The notes beneath the pieces were generated by a model. It was not told where the DNA came from and did no database searches. It saw nothing but the letters and a program-made list of their open reading frames with translations. Below, one piece after another: positions 1-13,239 of a DNA stretch of 64,000 nucleotides. Positions within the stretch are counted from its first letter, which is position 1. The number at the start of each line of letters is the position of its first letter. The DNA is from Capsaspora owczarzaki ATCC 30864. Lineage: Eukaryota; Opisthokonta; Filasterea. Location of the stretch: the NCBI RefSeq assembly GCF_000151315.2, contig NW_011887296.1, positions 1,087,095 through 1,151,094 of the forward strand. Direction: 5' to 3'. A program made the translations under genes and the position numbers.

Positions 1-1850
<1,850 letters not shown>

Positions 1851-2241
1851 TTTTAGATTTTTCTGTTTGTTTTTGTAATTTTGTTTTTCGCGCATTTCAA
1901 CTCGTTCTCGTGTTGCCACTACTCTCGCTTTTGCCCATGTGCTACATTGATAAACCAAGGAATGCAATATTTCGGTGATTGTTTCATTCGAAAACCGCTG
2001 CTCACAGTCAACCAAAAATCGAGTTTACAAGCACGAGCAGCGTGGAGGAGGGGGGGAGGAATTAACAAGCGATTTAGGAAAATAAAAAAGCTCAAAACGG
2101 AAAACAGGGACGACGAGCAAAACCAGATGCAAGACTTGAAGAAATTTACACTTTGCAAACGAAAGCCGTGATGCTCGACGACAAAAACGGGACCAAGGAA
2201 AAACATTTTGACAACAGAACGAATAGGACGAACTGGATTGC
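1851..2241. other. Convergent 3' intergenic stretch
   Basis: This lies between the stops of deoxyhypusine synthase (+) and the kelch gene (-). It is A/T-rich, with a run of G near 2050 and an AATAAA-like stretch near 2080, and holds no gene I can support. It presumably contains both 3' UTRs. Confidence 0.6.
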
Positions 2242-4149
2242 TCATGCGGGCTGGTACTTTTCACGCAAAACCTCCAAATCTCCGAGGGAATCTTGCAAGT
2301 GTGGAGGAACAAGCTGCCATTGACGGCAGTCGTGATGCAAGACGTCAGTGACGGCGTGCATGCACAGCTCCGCCAAGGATGGGGTGGCAACGCGTATGCT
2401 GTGCACATCGTTCCATCGGTGAAGGCCAATCATGTCCTTGCAGCCGCCAAAGAGCAGCATCTCGCCGCTGGGCGAAATGCAGGCAGAATGGAAATACCGG
2501 GCGCCTGGACGGGTCAGCTCGTGCGGCAGCTTGCCACTCGAGGTACTCAGGCCTTGACTCTGTACGGCCAAGGCATTGGTGGCCGAGTTGGGCGCGATGG
2601 CCGCAGAGCCGCTGGTGATGCTGCCGCGGTGAGGGGGTGTGCGGGTCTGCGGCTGCTGCTGCGGTTGCTGCTGCTGCTGCTGCTGAGCAACTTGCATTTG
2701 CAAGTGCTGGATGACAGCAGGATGGTTTGGCGGCAAGTGCTGCAGCGCCGTGAGCGACGCCAGCGTCGGTGCTGCACCAGAACCCGCGTCGACAATCTCC
2801 CATGTAAAGGTGCGAGTGTCGAGCTTCCACAAGTCGTCAAAGAGTTGGGAGGCTCCGATTCCGCCGTACATGTAAATGCAGCCATTGTAGGCGACGCAAG
2901 AGTGGGCTCTTCGGCACGCAGGGATGCGTGCCTGCATCTGCAGCTGGTGTTGTGTCAACGGGGCTGCGTTGGCGGTCGGGGCGGTGGCCACGCCGCCATT
3001 CTGGTCGGACACGGGCTGCGAGTCGGGCGTTGTGTCCATTGGCAGCGTTCCGGCAGCGGCGCCGGCGCGCTGCGCCTCTTGCGATGCGGAAAAGGCCAAA
3101 GTGTCGGCAGATTGAGGCTGGGCATTTTCACCATCGGTCTGTTCCGATGTTGTTGGCTGCTGCTGTTGTTGCTGTTGTTGCTGTTGCTGTTGCTGCTGCG
3201 ACGGAGGCAGCGGCTTTGGGCGGCACTTGTGTTTTTGCCATGTTTGCGAGACGTGATCAAACGAATAAATTTCCTCGAGCAGGTCGGCGCTGGCGTTGGG
3301 CGAGCCGCCGCCAATGACATAGCAGCGATCGCCAATCGAGACAGCCTCGTGACGGTACCGCTCGGAGGGCGCACCGGGCGCGGTAATCTTGTCCCAGACA
3401 AACGTGTCCAAGTTGAACCGGAAGAGGTCGTTGAAAAAGGTCATGCCCGAGGTGCCTGCAAACACGTAGAGATAATTGCGGATGCGCACCATCGACTGGC
3501 CGTAGCGGGGGCTCGGGAGGGTGCCCGTTGCGTTGATGCGAGTCCAAACGCCCGTGTTGAGATCGCACATTGTGAGGCGATTCGAGTTGCTCGAGCCAAA
3601 GTGTGCGCCAGAGCCGCCAAACGACAGGAGGTAGTTGCCCACGACCAGCATCGAGTGCGAGGCGGATTCGGCGGGAATGTCGCCGACACAATTCAGTCGT
3701 CGCCACTCGCGGGAAATCAAGTGCATGCGGTAGACTTGCGAAAAGCATTGGCGCTCGTGGTAGCCGCCAAAGACGTACATGTGTGTAGCCGTGCAGACGG
3801 CAGTGTGCCCAGAACGAACGCTGGGCAGGTACTGGTCGGAGCGGTTGGTAATGTCCACCCACGTGTTGAGGCGGCTTGTGTCGGCGGAGCTTTTGCAATA
3901 CACGGGGTAGTGGAGATCGCGAATGTCGAGCTCTGCGTCAGCGTCGTAGTCTTGCATGGGATCGCCGTGCTCGGAGAGGCTGTTGCGACTGCTCGACGAT
4001 ATGCTGCTCGAGCTGCTGTGTCCGTTTGTGCCGCATGTGCGGCAGCCATTGCATGTCTTGCGCGAAGGATCGGAAACCAACGACGCGCCACGGCGCGCCA
4101 CGACCGTCTCGGCTGGTGGGCGAGACATGTCTGAGCAGCGGTTACCCAT
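2242..4149 (-). CDS. Kelch-repeat protein with a predicted N-myristoylated start
   Basis: Single-exon protein of 635 aa. Six kelch blades are visible by their hydrophobic-GG cores: YVFGGYHE, LLSFGGSGA, YVFAGTSG (a variant), YVIGGGSP, YMYGGIGA and LLFGGCKD, so a six-bladed propeller used for protein binding is likely. Between blades four and five sits a low-complexity insert of about 110 residues with a run of about 14 Gln coded by a CAG/CTG repeat; a second Q/P-rich stretch follows blade five. I chose the ATG at 4149 over the in-frame one at 4200 because it gives MGNRCS, a classic MGxxxS myristoylation start with a nearby Cys for palmitoylation. The tail after the propeller (VATPSLAELCMHAVTD) resembles the C-terminal helices of ubiquitin-ligase kelch adaptors such as KLHDC10, but that is only a suggestion. 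Partner unknown. Confidence 0.85.
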   Translation of the reverse strand: MGNRCSDMSRPPAETVVARRGASLVSDPSRKTCNGCRTCGTNGHSSSSSISSSSRNSLSEHGDPMQDYDADAELDIRDLHYPVYCKSSADTSRLNTWVDITNRSDQYLPSVRSGHTAVCTATHMYVFGGYHERQCFSQVYRMHLISREWRRLNCVGDIPAESASHSMLVVGNYLLSFGGSGAHFGSSNSNRLTMCDLNTGVWTRINATGTLPSPRYGQSMVRIRNYLYVFAGTSGMTFFNDLFRFNLDTFVWDKITAPGAPSERYRHEAVSIGDRCYVIGGGSPNASADLLEEIYSFDHVSQTWQKHKCRPKPLPPSQQQQQQQQQQQQQQPTTSEQTDGENAQPQSADTLAFSASQEAQRAGAAAGTLPMDTTPDSQPVSDQNGGVATAPTANAAPLTQHQLQMQARIPACRRAHSCVAYNGCIYMYGGIGASQLFDDLWKLDTRTFTWEIVDAGSGAAPTLASLTALQHLPPNHPAVIQHLQMQVAQQQQQQQPQQQPQTRTPPHRGSITSGSAAIAPNSATNALAVQSQGLSTSSGKLPHELTRPGARYFHSACISPSGEMLLFGGCKDMIGLHRWNDVHSIRVATPSLAELCMHAVTDVLHHDCRQWQLVPPHLQDSLGDLEVLREKYQPA

Positions 4150-5184
4150 GAGTAGAGTTGAGTGAGACAAGTTTGTTGCGGATGTCGGCGCCCTCGACAA
4201 TCAAGGCGAGAACAGTCCGAAAGTTATGGAGGGGAGGTGGTGAAAGTTTGAGAATCGGGGACCTCTTGAGTTTGCAAGAGATTGGTGAGGAAGGCAAGGC
4301 TCCAAGGATGATTCGAAAACCAAAAAACGCGGAACGAGCAGAATGCTCAATCGAGGCTTTCTGCGAATGGGGAGGTCGGGCGAAAAGAGGGGCTTTTGAC
4401 CAAGGGTCGGACAAGGACGAAAAGCAGCGAGGGAGAGAGCCAGAGACGAGAAGAGGAGAAAAACCTGTGAAGGACAGCGTTCAAAGTGAGCGGGCAAAGA
4501 CGCAACGCAGCAACGCAGCAATGCAGCTTCGTTTTTTTCAACCAAACCGCCCACCCCCCACCCCCTGGCCTTTCCCCACCTTCAAACACTCACTCGCTCA
4601 CATCCGCATCGCAAAAAAACAAGACATGTCCGATTTTGGAGCAAAAAACGCACGGCGACCAAACAAATACACAAAAACCGATAAATGATTTGGAAAAATA
4701 CAACATTCGCTACGCTCGCTGTTTTCGCACTTTTGCGCAGACAAGGGTGCACGCGCACTCAACGCCACCATTGTGGATGTAGTTGCGAGCAAACGCACAG
4801 CTGGGTGAGACAAGCACCCTCACGGGGGTCGAAAGGACGAACGAAGGTTGAAATGTGATGACGCCAAGCCGAATTATTTACTTTTTTTTTCTACTTTTTT
4901 TTTTTTTACTATTATTTTTTTTTTCTGTTCTTGGCGATGTTTCGCGCCAATTCAACTGCGCAAAATGAAAAAAAAAAAAATACAAAAAACCCACAAAAAA
5001 ATTGATGACCTCGCGACCGCCCAAAAAGCCACAGACTGTGTGTGTGCCGGCCACAAACACCAGGTTTGAGGTGGGGTTGAGAGAGTGTGTGCGGAAGAGA
5101 GGAAAGAGGGCAAGCACAACTCGGCACAACACAGACCAAAAAACAACGGAGCGAGGGAGACGTGCTCACAGCCATCGAAAAGCG

Positions 5185-5221
<37 letters not shown>

Positions 5222-6518
5222 CAGCCGTGTCATACCGGCTACATACTAATCACGAAAGTCCACACCTCAAAACGAAAGGAAAAAAGCAGGGAAGCCGTGA
5301 GTGGAAGAAGGTTGAATTTTTAAAATAAACTGAAAAAAAAATTGTAAAAAAAAAAAAAAAAAAAAAAGGAGGACCTTCCTGTGCAGCTCACACGGTACCG
5401 ATGTTTTCTCAACGTCAACCAGCGCGCTTGCGGCGACAACGACGCTAGCATGCAACGAGCAACCGACCAAGCACTTGCCACCAAGTGCAAGCGAGGTGTG
5501 CTGCGCCGCTGAACAGAGACAAGACCGCTGGAAAAACCGGTCGCCGTGTCGAGCGAAATACGCTGCGTTTTTTTTTTTGTTTTTTTTTTAATATTATGAA
5601 AATAAGGCGTTTTTGTATCGGCGTCGCTGCCGTCGCTCAGCGGCGGGGCGGAGGCGAGCGGCGACCAGCTCTGGGGCATGTCGAAGCAGTGCGCTTCACG
5701 ATCGTGTGCAAAGGAAGCGGGTAGGACGCATAGAAGCAACGCAAACACAAAACTACGCTTGCCTGTGAAAAAAAAAAAAAAAAATGGACTGAACCAGCAC
5801 ACTAGGAAAAATGACCTATACTAACAGATTTGGATAGGATTTTTCCCCAGCCTCGCCGCGTTGGAAATAGAAACTAGAATGTATGTGGAGTATTCTAAAA
5901 TTGAAACGGAGGCGAACGGACGCCGGGGAGTGGAGATGGGGCGGAGGGAAGGTCAGAGACTGGAATCGCTGGCGGGCTTCGCTCGGGTGCCCTGCCCGAC
6001 CTGAGCTGTTTCTGGCGGAAATTCCAAAAGGGTATCCTTATAATATCGTGTAAACTCGATTGCGCTTGAAAAAACGGCGCTCCGAGCACTTGGCGTGGCC
6101 TGAAGCTCAAACAAGCGATTTGCCCTGACGAGTAGACACGAGCCATCACCTCGCGGATGGTATTTTCGGATTTCCCATGCAAATTTAATGTGGGTTACAA
6201 TCGTTCGTCGGTCATAAAAGTCTCAAGTGGAAGTCACCAGGCTGAAACTCGAATTTTTTCGAACTTGGAAAAATTTTCCTTCCAACCCATCCCATTTCGA
6301 CAAAGCATGTACAAACCTCCACTTTCGGCTGTACTTTGTGTTTTTACAATGTCGGCAATATACTGATAGTGGTGAAGCGGGATAAAGTCGACGGGAAGAT
6401 GGTCATTTGCGACCCCTCTAAATCGGTGTTTTTGAGGGGTGGTTTGCACTTCACCCATACAGGAGGATATAATCGACGGTCTGATGATGGCAAATCATCT
6501 AACCCGTCTCCAATATGC
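4150..6518. other. Gene-poor stretch with homopolymer runs
   Basis: The right flank of the kelch gene and the left flank of an assembly gap. It holds many A and T runs (for example near 4880-4980, 5185-5218, 5340-5366, 5570-5590 and 5766-5785), which produce only Lys- or Phe-rich pseudo-ORFs. From 6336 to the gap one frame is open and happens to match the frame of the peptidase gene beyond the gap, but it shows no recognisable domain. The kelch promoter should lie just right of 4149. Confidence 0.6.
5185..5218. repeat. Poly(A) tract, 34 nt
   Basis: Uninterrupted run of A. It is one of the longest of many poly(A)/poly(T) runs in this window, nearly all in introns or between genes. Confidence 0.95.
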
Positions 6519-6618
6519 NNNNNNNNNNNNNNNNNNNNNNNNNNNNNNNNNNNNNNNNNNNNNNNNNNNNNNNNNNNNNNNNNNNNNNNNNNNNNNNNNN
6601 NNNNNNNNNNNNNNNNNN
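6519..6618. other. Assembly gap (100 N)
   Basis: Exactly 100 N characters, a usual placeholder for a gap of unknown size. Translation across it is not meaningful. Confidence 0.99.
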
Positions 6619-8749
6619 AGTTTCTGTTTGGGTACCGTCTCACGAATGCTCCTCCGGATGCCTTCACGGACTGGGCGTGCGTCGAGCTGCTGCACCGCGT
6701 TGACAGCGTTTCATTGTTTCGTGGGGGGAAGGCCGTGTCCGAGTACGCTTGTCGTGCCAAATTTCTCGTGCCGGCCACGACCCTCGTCGCCCCGCTCAGC
6801 ACCATGCACGCGTGTTTCCATCACATGTGCAACCTCCCCCAGGACGACAAGAAGCAAATCAAGTTCTCCCTTGTCAAGCACAACCACGCTGACCGTGTCG
6901 TGCTGATGCCCACTGCACGCAACGTGTTGCGCCCAGAACTGGAGCTTGATGCCAGGCTTGAAGACGACGTGGAGAGCGACTTTGGCTTTCAGATGCCTGG
7001 GCACCCCAGCGGCAAGAGCGTGTCTGCTGCCGAGCTCTCGTTGCTTTTCTCGCCCCTGGACCCCGTCACACGACGCAATATGGCTGCAATGAAAGCCCGG
7101 TGGACAGCACCTGCTCAAGCCCCTGCTGCTGGGGCTCCTGCTCAACATAGTCCTGCTGGTGCTCCTGCTCGTGCTTCACATGCATCGGTTTCCCATGTTG
7201 CGCATACGGCACATGCTCCAGCTCCGCATGCAGGCAGTCGCAGCCACGATTCTGGGTCCGCTGAACCGATGCAGGTCGACCAAGCAGAACGCACGCCTCT
7301 CTCTGCTCTTGGTGACCGCCCTTCTTCTTCTGTTTCGCATGCAGGGCACGTGCAACCCCCGCATACAGTCAGGCGTGACTGCGCTACTAGGTCTGCACGA
7401 CCGCCGCAGACTCCTCCTGGCCGCCCTTCTGCTCAACAAGCAGCCTCCGCAGGCCTAACCGAACTTGTTCAACGACCGAGGCCGATCCTGATGAAGCGTC
7501 TGTGGGCAAGCATGTGGACAGATCCCCCCGAGGCAATCGAAGCTGAGCTCGCATGGCACCCCAGGCCTAGAATTCTCGCGTACCGTTGGCTCATGAGAGC
7601 CTGCCAGCCCTTGCAGTTCACACCCCTGCGGGTCTCACCCACAATCCCAGCCGCTACTCAACCGCCCGACAACGTGTCTGCAGAGTCGACCCAACCGCCC
7701 ACCGAACTGTCCGCCGAGCCGATGGCTTTGATCCCCGCCACTGCCCAACCGCCCGTCAACTCGTCTGTAGAGTCGACGGCTTCAATCTCAGCAGCTGCCC
7801 AACCGGCCGCCAACCTGTCCCCGAAGGCCTTGCAAACTGTGCAGGAGTTCCTTCAGCTCTATGACAGGAGCATCCCGATCAAGCTCAATTCGCCTGGGAT
7901 AGATGCGTCCGAGCATCTGCCAGCGAGACAAGTCTTGAAGCCCTTCGACGACAAGGGCTCTGAGTGGATGTCCGCTGAAGCGCTTGACTTTTGCTTCGGG
8001 CGCCTGCAACAAGCAAACATTACCTCGCAAAACGGGGTCAAAGTCACCTTTTGGGTATGATGTGCGTGTGTGTGTGTGTTAAGGTTGGACCGCGGTTGCT
8101 TGATTGCGGAGAGCGGCGACTCACAGCATGAGGTAATCGATTGCCTAAGCAGCAGACCTTCGACGCCAACGGGACTGCTGACATGGACAGATCACTGCGA
8201 GGCCACTCCAACCGAGAAATCAGGTTCTCGGAGTGCAACGATTCATTGTCTGACACAGTCGCTGCATCGGAAGATGGCCTTGTCATCTTTCCAGCGAATC
8301 GAGAGCAGCACTGGTTCCTCGTTGTGCTGCATCGGAAAACCTTCACCATCCGCATTTTCGAGGGACTGAAGAAACCGGCTCTCGACCTTGTCGAAATTGT
8401 TAAATCGTTCTTGCCGGACTCGACTGAATGGAGCTTTGTTCCCGAGCCGGGTTCTATCTACGGGCACCAAGGGCCTGGCCAGACGGAGAAACCTCCTTGG
8501 ACTTGTGGTTGGCTCGCCTTGTGGATGGCCGAGAGGATTGCACGGCTCGGCGTGTCAGCAGAAGACTTGCAGGCATCCACGTCTAACCCGTGGCCGTGGG
8601 TCCCTACCGATCCACCTCCGCCCACCGTTGGTCAACCTTCTAGATCTCAAGCCGTACCTCCCTTGTCGCTCCTGATTGCCGAGCATGTGCGGTTCAAGTG
8701 GCTCGCTGATGCCGCCCGCTGCTGGACACCGCACGTAACGAAGGCTTGA
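6619..8749 (+). CDS. Ulp1/C48-type cysteine peptidase protein, 5' partial
   Basis: Two exons are supported: 6619-8054 (open from the gap) and 8153-8749, joined by a 98-nt phase-0 intron. The C-terminal domain resembles Ulp1/SENP (C48) peptidases: WMSAEALDFCFGRLQQ matches the usual entry helix, then QHWFLVVLHRKTFTIRIFEG carries the catalytic His followed by the acidic position, here Glu rather than the usual Asp, and PPWTCGWLALWMAERI carries the catalytic Cys. Upstream are about 330 residues without recognisable domain, an Ala/Pro/His-rich stretch, and degenerate repeats of the QPPxNxSxE kind near 7650-7810. C48 domains occur in SUMO proteases and also in several DNA transposon families; the gap, the gene-poor surroundings and the unfamiliar N-terminal part make a mobile origin possible. 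The true start is unknown. Confidence 0.65.
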
Positions 8750-11547
8750 AGGGTGTTTAGTCCGCTGCTCTTGTGTTTTATTGTTTAATTTATGTATTTA
8801 ATTTCATCTATTCCATATGGGTACGGTTTTAGACGATTTAGCTAGCGTAGACAGACGGAGTTGGTTCAGCAAAACTAGCTCGCCGAAGAAACATGATTCT
8901 AGGGGTACAACATTCGTTTCATGCCTCATCCTGGATAGCCACGTAACTAGAATTGATGCTACTATCGGTTACATGTCATAGACCTGGTCTGAAGCACGAT
9001 CTGTTGGAGGTAGATCAGCTTGAAGAGACAGACTCAAGCGCGAAGAGGAATTCAGCGCAGTCAAGTTTCTGCCACCAGCCAGTGCTATGGACTAGGCCCA
9101 CTAATCACAGAAAACGATACAATACTGATAAACATGGATGGGGATGGGACCTTGAGGCGTTCATGCACCCCAAAGCCGCGGTCGAGTCACTAAAAGCAAG
9201 TCTCATCCCACGACAAGAAGCGCAAGTACCAATGGCCACTAACGGCTATGATTCAAATGTAAATTATCTGACAACACTTTTAAAACCTTGAAACTTGTTG
9301 TATCACGGCAGTGGTGGTCACACGAGGAGCGTCAAGAAGACCATTTGCACGATTCGCTAAGTCGGCTTCTATCAAGTGGAATCGGTCGGAACAAAAGCAA
9401 AGCAACTCTAACACTATTGCTAAGTATTATCACGTACCGGTGGCAGCATGGGCGGCCGGTAAAACGACCGGGCACTCGATCCATGGTTTTGCGAGTTGGC
9501 CGAAACTTTGGCCTCCTCCCACTCCGCATGATTTAGTACCACATCCGCCCCTCCGCAGATGTGATGTCTAATGCACGTCAGAAGCAAGAAAAAGTTACAA
9601 TATCAGAGATCGGACGATGCTGGACAAAGATCGAGCACCCGCCAAATGGGTCATTTCCGACCCTTCGTGATCCACCCTCCAGATATCACCGCAATTCCGC
9701 ATCAATGATTTAGACTCTAGTACTAATTTACTGTTGTCTGGTAAAATATTTCATGGATGCGACTCGGAAATCGCAAGTTAACGCCCGTCGAATGTTTGGT
9801 CGGGTGCATCAACTAGACACCAACGATCACTGTCCACGCGCGATATAGAGCGGATACTATAGAGTGTATAGAGTACATTGATATATAGCTGGTCAAGCTC
9901 CTAGGTGTCTACATGGCTGGATACGAGCGAGAAGCCAACTCGGACGCATCGTGCGGCACCTCACTCGCCATAACGGTTTCCAACTCATCAGACATTGAAC
10001 AATCGGAATATGTATGGATTACACGGACAGAGCTGGTGAAAGGCATCGATCTCGGGGCTAGCAGGTTTTGGACGAAATTCGAAAGGCCGATTCAGTCCTT
10101 CTTCGTGCTATCGAGCGCTACCGCCCGACCGATCCCGGATTCATATACATCATGCCAAGCGCTAACTTTCTATACTAGAGGTGGCACTAACGGACAGCCC
10201 TAGTCGGCGCCCTGAGGGCTCGTGGACGGCTGTCCATATCCCGCAGTCGGACACTGCCCCAGGCCCGCCCGTTCAATGGAGGTACCAGACCCATCTATTA
10301 GATTTTTAGAGACCATAATATCGGCGGTGGGTGCGGTCTAGGCCGAGATCGAGCGGTCGGCTTGGCCGCGACGGACCCGAAACCTGGTGCGGCCTCCAGC
10401 GCTTCGCTCCTGGCCGTCTCGCACATGATTCTATATCTAAAAAATCGGCTCATTCCAATGGTGTACAGTAGAAGGGGCTGCAGTGCCGTTTTGAGGGACC
10501 TCGTCACCAGGTGCGACACACAAAAAGGGGGTATCCGTACACGACGATGCAGGTGTCCCCCGTCCTCGCCAATGCAGCCACGGGGTGCTGTCAGGTCATG
10601 TACAAACCTGATGGGGTCAGGGCGGCGGGCGGTGGTGCACAGTGGCCTCAGTGAACTGGGGAAAAATTCCCATTGCAAAATGTATACCCGCAAATTTCCT
10701 GGTGAGCAATTTGCGATTCAACGCGGATTGGTAAGAAGCCGTGATGGGAACAGAGAGGAACACTGTCGTATTGGCATTCCGTCTGAAAGGCCACAGACGA
10801 CAAGGTTGATGAGCGTGTCACGACGAAGGGGGAGGGCGCTGAGCTGGGTGACCGCGGAGCCTGCGAGTTGGTCGGATGGACCTGAAAATATTGGTGACGA
10901 TCGGAGATAGATGGTGTCGGAGAAGAAGTTGATTCACCGATGACGGGTCGCTGTGCATTTCGGGTGGCGTCTGAGCGTCTGGCGCAGCCCGTTGCAGTGT
11001 GCACTTTGGGCGATGCTCGGATCTGCCCAGACTCGAGCCTGTGTGGCATCGGCCGACTGCGCCTTTTTTGCGTCATGGGTTTTCGGGGATTTAGTGTGTG
11101 GTCGTGTGTTTTTTGGGTCTTTTTAGGGATCGATGTGAGTTTTTGATTATTTTTGTTCGGTGTGTTCGTGTGTGACAGTGAGTGACACTTGGAGACAGCC
11201 TTTGGCTGAGCTATGCGAGTGACCTTTTGAGAGTGCAAGCCGCCGCTGCTCACTTGCTGGCCAAGCCTGCCGACACATGGGAAAACCCACAATGGGAGAG
11301 TCGATTACGCACTTCACAAGGTGCCGATCCAGCTTTTTGAGCTCCTGCACAACAACAAGATTTACTCTTTTTAGACATGGACAAATGAGATTTGTTTCAG
11401 CATTACAACGGGAATAGCACTATGAGGCGAGAAGCACAGCTAAACTAAACACAGCTTTGTTTTTTTTTTGTTGTTTTTTTTTTTCGTTTTTTGTTTCGTT
11501 TTTTGTTTCGTTTGGTTTTTGGTTTTGTTGTTTGTTTGTTCGCTTTC
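8750..11547. other. 2.8 kb without a recognisable gene
   Basis: Base use looks different from the neighbours: few homopolymer runs and many short AT-rich words such as CTAG. Only short open frames occur, none with recognisable motifs or plausible splice partners. I looked for reverse transcriptase, transposase and integrase motifs and terminal repeats and found none I could defend. The last 100 bases before the MGAT1 stop are T-rich and probably its 3' UTR. Confidence 0.5.
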
Positions 11548-13239
11548 TCAGCTATGATAGCCGCTCCAGTCGGACGGCGGACTCAAGTATACTCGATTCC
11601 CCTTATACATAAACTCAACAATGCCCATGTAGCCGGTGCGCGGCACGCCAGCCTTGAGATCAGACATGAGACCGAGCTCGCTCGATTTCCGCTCAAAGTC
11701 TTGGTTGGACGTGTACTCGACCCGCAGGTTTCCAGTGCCCGGTGGCACGGAATTCAATAATTCTTCGAATCGGACGGTGCGTGCAGCCTTCACAGCTGCC
11801 CTGTATGCGGGATCGTACTTGTCCTTGAGAAGGTAGCTGAGGTCCATGCTCAGGAATGGCACCGTCTCTGTGGGACGCTTGATTTTGGCAATGTGGTCGT
11901 AAAAGAACTGTCCGGCGGAAACACCGCGCTCGCCAAAATTGGAGACGCGCGAAATGTCGGGGCGAATGCAGGCGCGGTTGGCTCGTTGCGCTGGCTCCCG
12001 CATCCAGTCGTCCCAGAACGCCTTGGGCCACTTGGAGGACAGCTCAGACCAGACACCTCGCGTGAGCATCCAGCCGAGACCGGGGAAAAAGTCGGTCCTG
12101 TAGAGTTTCTTGGCGCTGCTCACAAACTCGCTCTTGCCGTTGTCGTTCCAAGCCGAAACACACCACAGTGTCTCGTCCTGCTCCATGAGCTGTCGGCCAG
12201 CGGCAAAGTAGTCGAAAAAGTCTTCCGATATCTCGAGGTCGTCTTCGACGATAATGACAGAGTTGAAGAACAGCACATCAAAGACTTGCGTGAGCGCCCA
12301 CTTGTAATGTCGCGAAATCTTGTAGTAGCCCTTGAACTGGGGCTGATGCTTGGCCTCTGGGATTTCTTCCAGCTCTGGCTGCATGACGTGGATGACCTGG
12401 TTTCCATAGTGCTCACGGATGGTCGCGGCAGTCGAAGCATCGCCGCAATCCTGTGAAATGATGATTGGGAAGCGCTCGGATGGACGGAACTTGAGCAGCC
12501 GGTCCACGCATCGCACCATATCCGGTCGGTTGCATGCGATAACGAGCACGGCGATGGGCTCCCCGGCAGAGTGGACTGTTTGTTTTCCAACGACGGCGGG
12601 CGTGTTGTTGTTGTCCTCTGTCAACCAACAAATCAACAACGAAAAAAGGTTTGACAACATGCGCCAGGTCAGATCAAGTTTAGAAATCGCTGTCTCGGTA
12701 TAAACCAACATCATTCAGGTCGGTCGTAGCAGGACGACTCGTGTCAAGCGAGGTGCAGCGGCAAAGTGGCTTGACATTTTGACTGCAACATCGTACCGAG
12801 TGTTGGGACGGGCGGATCATCCCGCCTGTCTGCCTTGGTCCCTTCAGACTGATGCTGGACGCACGGCGCAGCCTGGCGATTGGCGTCGCGCTCCATCAGT
12901 TGCTGTATCTGCTGCTGCTGCGCAATGATCTGCTGCTGCGAATTTTCCACCTGCTCCAGCAACGTCGCCATGCGTGTTTCGCCCGCCTGTTCATTCATTC
13001 ATTCATTGGTGTACATGCAGCGAGTCATCAGATACAATCGGACAGAGGAATGGTGAGTGAGTGGTGGAACTGGCCAGTCTGCCGCGTTGGCTACCCCTCA
13101 GTCACCAAGCCCCGAGGTTTGCAGCTCAGGGACGTACCGAGCCAGCGAGATGTGATGATAGTAGCAAAAAGTTCCATATGAAGAATCCAATCACTGCTGC
13201 TGCGAGCAGCGCCGTTGGAACGAGAACCACTTTTCGCAT
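11548..13239 (-). CDS. MGAT1: Alpha-1,3-mannosyl-glycoprotein beta-1,2-GlcNAc transferase (GnT-I)
   Basis: Golgi enzyme that adds the first GlcNAc to Man5GlcNAc2, opening the way to hybrid and complex N-glycans. Exons, in gene order, are 13239-13138, 12986-12797 and 12617-11548 (introns 151 and 179 nt); the product is 453 aa against 445 in human. Exon 1 codes exactly a type II membrane anchor (start MRKVVLVPTALLAAAVIGFF). Exon 2 codes a Gln-rich, coiled-coil-like stem. Exon 3 is the catalytic domain: PIAVLVIACNRPDM, FPIIISQDCG, the metal-binding VIIVEDDLE, LWCVSAWNDNGK, RTDFFPGLGWML, KAFWDDWMR, ACIRPDISR and a C-terminal GYMGIVEFMYKG. All key family motifs seem intact. An ATG inside intron 2 (12714) opens a longer frame but would lose the anchor. 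Confidence 0.95.

Noticed and set aside
2293-4134. 613-codon plus-strand open frame opposite the kelch gene
   Set aside because: It mirrors a GC-rich coding strand; the product is Val/Arg/Ala-rich, without motifs, while the minus strand codes clear kelch blades.
5872-8952. AACTAGAAT at both sides of the C48 gene as possible element ends
   Set aside because: Nine bases only, in direct orientation and without further similarity; easily chance.
12618-12714. Upstream ATG giving MGAT1 an alternative N terminus
   Set aside because: This lies in intron 2; the three-exon model supplies the membrane anchor and stem that the enzyme needs.
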